Shown here: positions 5,369 through 8,892 of the stretch, piece after piece
Position numbering within the stretch: the stretch's first letter is position 1
Layout: every line of letters starts with the position of its first letter
Source of the DNA: an uncultured Oscillospiraceae bacterium
GTDB taxonomy: Bacteria > Bacillota > Clostridia > Oscillospirales > Oscillospiraceae
Assembly (NCBI GenBank): GCA_910588045.1
Contig: CAJUPS010000115.1
Coordinates: forward strand, 1 to 8,892
Direction: 5' to 3'
Length of the DNA stretch: 8,892 nt
The notes under the pieces: generated by a model
Databases searched by the model: none
What the model saw: only the letters and a program-made list of their open reading frames with translations
What the model was told of the DNA's origin: nothing
Made by a program: the position numbers and the translations under genes

Positions 5369-5599
5369 TTAAAACGGAAATACACTCATAACGCTCATGC
5401 CGATGATGCAGGCCGCCGCTGCCAGAAGGGCCATCCCCGGGATGCGCAGCAGCCACTCACAGTTCCTTGGGGCGCTCCTTTGGCCGTCCGGGCCCCGCTT
5501 GTGGAGCATCCACCACAGCGGGCGGCTGAATCCCACCAGCAGCGTCCCCACCATCAGGCACAGCATAGCAATCACCAGAGCGGTATCCACTCGATCCAT
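5369..5599 (-). CDS. Small two-TM membrane protein, unknown function, last gene of the Bce-type operon
   Basis: The protein has 76 residues, starting MDRVDTALVIAML and ending in SVFPF. Two hydrophobic segments (about 6-25 and 53-73) are separated by a polar, basic loop containing WWMLHKRGPDGQR, which suggests a hairpin in the membrane. I chose the ATG at 5599 because AGAGGAG lies 8 nt upstream; a TTG two codons earlier would sit too close to that SD. It follows the 27-aa peptide by 41 nt on the same strand and is probably cotranscribed with the transporter. I recognise no family. It might modify or sense the transporter, but nothing in the sequence shows this. No clear terminator follows except the hairpin at 5281-5320. 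Confidence 0.72.
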   Translation of the reverse strand: MDRVDTALVIAMLCLMVGTLLVGFSRPLWWMLHKRGPDGQRSAPRNCEWLLRIPGMALLAAAACIIGMSVMSVFPF

Positions 5600-5640
5600 T
5601 GTCAACGCTCCTCTCTACTCGATCTGTGACACGTACTCCG

Positions 5641-5724
5641 CTACATCGACTCCCGCCGCAGCCATTTCAGCAGCATACCCAGTCCCAGCGCCGCTAAAAG
5701 CAGAAAAACAAGCCCTTTCTTCAT
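5641..5724 (-). CDS. 27-residue single-TM membrane microprotein in the Bce-type operon
   Basis: An ATG at 5724 opens 27 codons ending at TAG 5641-5643. The peptide starts MKKGLVFLLLAALGLG and ends KWLRRESM: a basic N-terminus, a hydrophobic stretch at about 4-19 and an amphipathic basic tail. Its SD (GAGAGGT, about 7 nt spacing) overlaps the stop codon of the permease gene, so translation is probably coupled. This tight placement, together with membrane-like composition, is the reason to call it despite its size. Function is unknown; small membrane peptides of this type often bind and tune transporters or sensor kinases. Confidence 0.6.
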   Translation of the reverse strand: MKKGLVFLLLAALGLGMLLKWLRRESM

Positions 5725-5729
5725 GTCGA

Positions 5730-7799
5730 TCACCTCTCAACAATTTTGTAATACGTCCGGGCCGTCAGCAGGTACACCACGCCGTAGGCCACGAAGAACA
5801 CCACCACCGTGCCCAAAGTGCACAGCGCCGTCAGGGTAGAATTGTGGATATAGAACATCGTCAGCAGCTTCTCTACCATGTTGAAGTCAAACACGATGTG
5901 AATGGTGGCCACCACGATGGGCAGGAAGAACACCATCAATATCTGGCTGTGGATGCTCCGCTTGACCTCGCCGTGGCTGAGGCCCACCTTCTGCATGATC
6001 TCGAAGCGGTCCTTGTCCTCGTAACCCTCGGAAATCTGCTTGTAGTAGATAATCAGCACCGTGGCCAGCAGGAAGATGAACCCCAGGAACAGCCCCAGGA
6101 ACAGGAAGCCCCCCGCCAGACCGTAAGCGTACACCGCGCCCTCGCTGCGCAGGTTCCATTGGCTCAACCGCCAAGTGCCGGTCCCCTCATAGAAGCTGCC
6201 GTCCTCAATTGCCCTGTAGTAACGGGTCTGGAGCGCATCCAGCTCCTCCTCGGTGGCGTCCACGTCCAGATAGGCAAACCACCCCATACTGCTGTAGTTA
6301 TCCGGGTATGCCTCCGCCTGCCTTGCCCAGATGTCGTTGATCGCTGCATCGTCCGGGACAACAATGGTAACCAATTCGGTGATCTGCGGATCAAAGGCGG
6401 GATTGCGGCTGAGGTGCTTTGCAATGGCGAAGCTGGATTCTCCCAGCTCCGTCCCCACCCTGTGCACCGTCCAGCGGATGGTCAGCGTATCGCCCTTCAC
6501 TCCGTAGGCGGCCACCTCGCCGGGGGCAAGACCCAGCGTTTCGCCGGTGACGGAGGTATAGTTGTCCTCGGTAATGACGGTTATCATCACCACGCCGCCT
6601 TTGGCAGCGTCGTTGAAGCGGTCGGTGGTATAGACGCCGTCCCTGATCTTTCCCGCGCCGAAGCCCATGCGGCAGCTGGTGCGGACGTTCTCCACCCGGT
6701 AGCCCTGGCCCTCGATAAAGCCGGTCTGGACCGCCAGCATGGCGTCGGGATCGAAGGGCTTCCAATCCTCCTCCTCACCTGCCACAGGCCGGGGAAAGTA
6801 GCTCACGGAAACATTGACATCCCCCGGGAACTGCTCGTTTACCATGTCCACCGTGCCCAGATACAGCGACAGAGTGCCGGAGAGCATGACCATCACCATG
6901 GTGCACAGGATGCAGATGTTGGCGAGGCCCACGGCGTTCTGCTTCATGCGGTAGAGCATCCCGCTCACGCCGATGAAATGGCTGGTTTTATAATAAAACT
7001 TCTTGTTCTTCCGCAGGGCCTTCAATACGAAGATACTCACAGCGGTGAACAGGCAGTAGGTCCCGATAATGACCAGGAATACCGCCAGAAAATAGGTCAC
7101 AATGGCATCCATGCCGGTGCGGGTGGTGACGGCGATGTAATAGCCCGCCCCCAGGGAGACAATGCCCAGCAGGGTCATGAACCACTTGGTCTTGGGCTCC
7201 CGCTCGCCCACGCTGCCGCTGTGGAGCAGCTCGATGGGCTTGGAGACCCGGACCTTGTTCAGATTCACCAGCAGCGTCACCACCAGCAGGAGCAGGAACA
7301 GTCCCGCCGTCCAGGCCATGCCGTCCCAGGAGATATAGAACCCGAAGGGGACCGGCATTCCCAGCATTTGGTGGAGAATCAGGCTGACCAGCTTGTGGAG
7401 AATCAGCCCCACGACAATGCCGCCGCCGATGCCCAATACAGCGATGATGGCCGTCTCGATGACCAGCACCACGGCGATGTGCTGCTTCCCCATACCCAGG
7501 ATGTTGTAGAGGCCCAGTTCCTTTTTCCGCTGCTTCATGAGGAATCCGTTGATATACAGCACGAAGATGGCGGAGAACAGGAAGGCGATCACTTGGCCGA
7601 TGTTCATAAAGATGGAGACGTACATATACCCGTTGGGCCGTCCGGGGGTCATGTTGGCCACGCCGGGATCCCGGCACAGGGCAGCCATGATATAGATGGC
7701 GGCCACGTCCCCCAGCAGGGCCAGGATGTAGGGGAAATAGAACTTCCGGTTGTTGCGGATGCTCTGGAGGGCCAGCTTGGGATAGAGAGCGTTACGCAT
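5730..7799 (-). CDS. Bce-type ABC transporter permease (FtsX-like, BceB family)
   Basis: The protein has 689 residues. Ten membrane segments are visible at about 21-42, 60-85, 108-132, 160-180, 207-225, 232-256, 287-313, 556-585, 618-638 and 655-680. An extracellular domain of about 240 residues (314-553) lies between segments 7 and 8. This topology, with FtsX-like blocks such as RKKELGLYNILGMGK and DRFEIMQKVGLSHGEVKRS, is the hallmark of BceB permeases, which free cell-wall precursors from peptide antibiotics such as bacitracin and signal to a partner histidine kinase through the large domain. The peptide handled cannot be told from sequence. The start is the ATG at 7799, overlapping the ATPase stop by 8 nt with GGAGGT 7 nt upstream; the TTG at 7820 is rejected. 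The extracellular domain is the least conserved part of the family. Confidence 0.92.
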   Translation of the reverse strand: MRNALYPKLALQSIRNNRKFYFPYILALLGDVAAIYIMAALCRDPGVANMTPGRPNGYMYVSIFMNIGQVIAFLFSAIFVLYINGFLMKQRKKELGLYNILGMGKQHIAVVLVIETAIIAVLGIGGGIVVGLILHKLVSLILHQMLGMPVPFGFYISWDGMAWTAGLFLLLLVVTLLVNLNKVRVSKPIELLHSGSVGEREPKTKWFMTLLGIVSLGAGYYIAVTTRTGMDAIVTYFLAVFLVIIGTYCLFTAVSIFVLKALRKNKKFYYKTSHFIGVSGMLYRMKQNAVGLANICILCTMVMVMLSGTLSLYLGTVDMVNEQFPGDVNVSVSYFPRPVAGEEEDWKPFDPDAMLAVQTGFIEGQGYRVENVRTSCRMGFGAGKIRDGVYTTDRFNDAAKGGVVMITVITEDNYTSVTGETLGLAPGEVAAYGVKGDTLTIRWTVHRVGTELGESSFAIAKHLSRNPAFDPQITELVTIVVPDDAAINDIWARQAEAYPDNYSSMGWFAYLDVDATEEELDALQTRYYRAIEDGSFYEGTGTWRLSQWNLRSEGAVYAYGLAGGFLFLGLFLGFIFLLATVLIIYYKQISEGYEDKDRFEIMQKVGLSHGEVKRSIHSQILMVFFLPIVVATIHIVFDFNMVEKLLTMFYIHNSTLTALCTLGTVVVFFVAYGVVYLLTARTYYKIVER

Positions 7800-8559
7800 C
7801 CTCCTCACCTCCGGCGGCAAGCAGGGTGAGGGTGTCGGAGATCTTCTGGTACATCTCCTCGGTGGAGCTGACGCCCTTGTAAATCTGGTGGAAGACCTCG
7901 CCGTCCCGGATGAACATGACCCGCTTGGCGTGACTGGCGGCCTTGGTGGAGTGGGTGACCATGAGGATGGTCTGGCCCTCGCCGTTGACCTGGTCGAAGA
8001 GGTTCAGGAGGCTGTCGGTGGCCTTGGAATCCAGGGCCCCGGTGGGCTCGTCGGCCAGGACGATCCTCGGTTCGGTAATCAGCGCCCGGGCCACGGCGAC
8101 CCGCTGCTTCTGGCCGCCGGAGACCTCGTAGGGGTATTTTTTCAGCAGGTCGGCGATGCCCAACCGCCGGACCAGGGGGAGCAGGCGGCTTTCCATCTCC
8201 TTGAATGTCTTCCCCGCCAGTACAAGGGGGAGGAGGATGTTGTCCTGGATGGAGAAGGTATCCAGGAGGTTGAAGTCCTGGAAGACGAAGCCCAGGTGGT
8301 CCCGCCGGAAGGCGGCAATGTCTTTTTCTTTGATGGTCACGATATTCTTCCCGTCCAGGAGCACCTGACCGCTGGTGGGCTTATCCAGGGCGGCGAGGAT
8401 GTTGAGCAGGGTAGTCTTGCCGGAGCCGGACTCGCCCATGATGGCGACGTATTCGCCGGGCTCCACGGCGAAGTTGACACTGGTGAGGGCTTGTACCTGC
8501 TGGCCGCCGAAGCGGGAGGTGTAGATTTTTTTCAAGTCGCTGACCTGTAGGATTGGCAT
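7792..8559 (-). CDS. Bce-type ABC transporter ATP-binding protein
   Basis: The protein has 255 residues, the usual length for MacB/LolD/BceA ATPases. All nucleotide-binding motifs are intact: Walker A GESGSGKT (42-49), Q-loop Q94 in FVFQDFNLL, signature VSGGQ (146-150), Walker B IVLADE (166-171), D-loop ALDS (175-178) and H-loop H203. The C-terminal part (IRDGEVFHQIYKG, then a helical tail) fits BceA rather than the shorter LolD proteins. It supplies ATP hydrolysis to the overlapping permease in the cytoplasm. The ATG at 8559 has AAGGAGG 8 nt upstream. It is the first gene of the operon, directly behind a promoter with a likely Bce-type response-regulator operator. Confidence 0.94.
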   Translation of the reverse strand: MPILQVSDLKKIYTSRFGGQQVQALTSVNFAVEPGEYVAIMGESGSGKTTLLNILAALDKPTSGQVLLDGKNIVTIKEKDIAAFRRDHLGFVFQDFNLLDTFSIQDNILLPLVLAGKTFKEMESRLLPLVRRLGIADLLKKYPYEVSGGQKQRVAVARALITEPRIVLADEPTGALDSKATDSLLNLFDQVNGEGQTILMVTHSTKAASHAKRVMFIRDGEVFHQIYKGVSSTEEMYQKISDTLTLLAAGGEEDA

Positions 8560-8593
8560 TTTCTTTTCCTCCTTGGGTTGGTTTGCAGGTCTT

Positions 8594-8622
8594 ATTATAG
8601 CGGATTCTTTTTCTGCGTTCCA
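8594..8622 (-). promoter_or_regulatory. Promoter of the Bce-type operon
   Basis: On the minus strand a perfect TATAAT lies at 8599-8594, and 17 nt upstream the -35 is TGGAAC (8622-8617), matching the consensus at only three of six bases. The predicted start near 8587 leaves a leader of about 28 nt before the ATG at 8559. A poor -35 with a good -10 fits a promoter that needs an activator. Confidence 0.78.
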
Positions 8623-8652
8623 TCGTTTTACCTTACAAAATGGGGAGGAAGC

Positions 8653-8666
8653 TTACATTGATGTAA
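8653..8666 (-). promoter_or_regulatory. Likely operator for a Bce-type (BceR-like) response regulator
   Basis: TTACA-N4-TGTAA (8653-8666), within the larger perfect palindrome CTTACAT-TG-ATGTAAG (8652-8667), matches the TNACA-N4-TGTAA motif known for response regulators that control Bce-type transporters. Its centre lies about 72 nt upstream of the predicted transcript start, suited to activation. No response regulator or kinase gene is in the window. Confidence 0.78.
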
Positions 8667-8680
8667 GATTAGCAGTTATT

Positions 8681-8892
8681 TTCGCCGCTTCCAGCGGCGA
8701 ACGGGACATTCTTCTCAAATCGGCCCGGGACCTGGGCGCTCGGCCACTGGCCGAGTGCCGGGACGGTCGTTTAGACGCCGGAGGCGGCTAAATGACGTCC
8801 CCGCGGGCAGTTTGTTTAGCTTCTTCTTTGTCGAAGGCCCGGGACCTACGCGGCCCCGGACTCCGCGCCTACTTTTTGTGTGAACAAAAAGT
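8681..8892. other. Gene-free, GC-rich region with a series of stem-loops
   Basis: No credible coding frame is present. Visible hairpins are: 9 bp at 8681-8689/8693-8701; 12 bp with one G-T pair at 8735-8746/8748-8759; a long imperfect stem spanning 8760-8801 with loop GGA; 5 bp at 8849-8853/8863-8867; and 9 bp at 8871-8879/8884-8892 with loop GTGA. GGCCCGGGACCT occurs twice (8722-8733 and 8836-8847). None but the last has T-rich arms. It may be a dispersed intergenic repeat, a structured RNA or the 3' untranslated end of a gene beyond the window edge. It ends exactly at the window boundary, so it may be incomplete. Confidence 0.5.

Noticed and set aside
5397..7829. 810-codon plus-strand open frame opposite the permease and small membrane genes
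   Set aside because: The translation is His/Gln/Gly-rich with no recognisable domain. It arises from GC-biased codons of the permease gene, which has a clear 10-TM topology.
7888..8550. 220-codon plus-strand frame opposite the ATPase
   Set aside because: It is a shadow of the ATPase gene, which has every ABC motif intact.
1..8892. CRISPR array, tRNA or rRNA genes
   Set aside because: No evenly spaced direct repeats, no cloverleaf with a T-loop motif and no rRNA signature were found by reading both strands.

Overview
The window looks like chromosomal DNA of a GC-rich, Gram-positive anaerobe of the Clostridia, probably an Oscillospiraceae-type gut bacterium. This is inferred from the S-layer-homology (SLH) surface protein, the Bce-type ABC transporter, the c-di-GMP-I riboswitch aptamers and the clear Shine-Dalgarno (SD) sites. 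It cannot be proved without a database search. Apart from a gene tail at the left edge, all genes lie on the minus strand; the long plus-strand open frames are shadows of GC-rich minus-strand genes.

Layout from left to right. Positions 1-138 hold the last 45 codons of a plus-strand gene, probably a Gfo/Idh/MocA oxidoreductase. A strong hairpin terminator (211-238) works for both converging transcripts. Positions 270-3326 encode a 1018-residue secreted surface protein: signal peptide, Cys-rich repeats, about 15 BspA-type leucine-rich repeats and three SLH domains. Its 5' leader (about 3367-3522) contains two consecutive c-di-GMP-I (GEMM-I) riboswitch aptamers. Next comes a small protein with a zinc-finger-like motif and an AP2-like DNA-binding domain (3704-4171, GTG start).

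Between that gene and a tyrosine recombinase gene (4447-5271) lies what appears to be an invertible promoter cassette. Two identical 20-bp sites in opposite orientation (4194-4213 and 4414-4433) enclose exactly 200 bp, which hold a large hairpin terminator and an extended -10 promoter. As sequenced, the promoter points right, antisense to the recombinase, and the terminator insulates the AP2 gene. After inversion the promoter would start about 63 nt upstream of the AP2 start codon and read into that gene, possibly on toward the riboswitch and adhesin. The central hypothesis is a phase-variable switch upstream of a c-di-GMP-controlled adhesin.

The right part (5369-8559) is a Bce-type antimicrobial-peptide-resistance operon: ATPase, 10-TM permease with a large extracellular domain, then two very small membrane proteins (27 and 76 aa) at its end. 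Its promoter has a consensus -10, a poor -35 and an upstream palindrome that fits the Bce-type response-regulator motif TNACA-N4-TGTAA. No BceRS-type genes lie in the window. The last about 210 bases hold no gene but several strong stem-loops.
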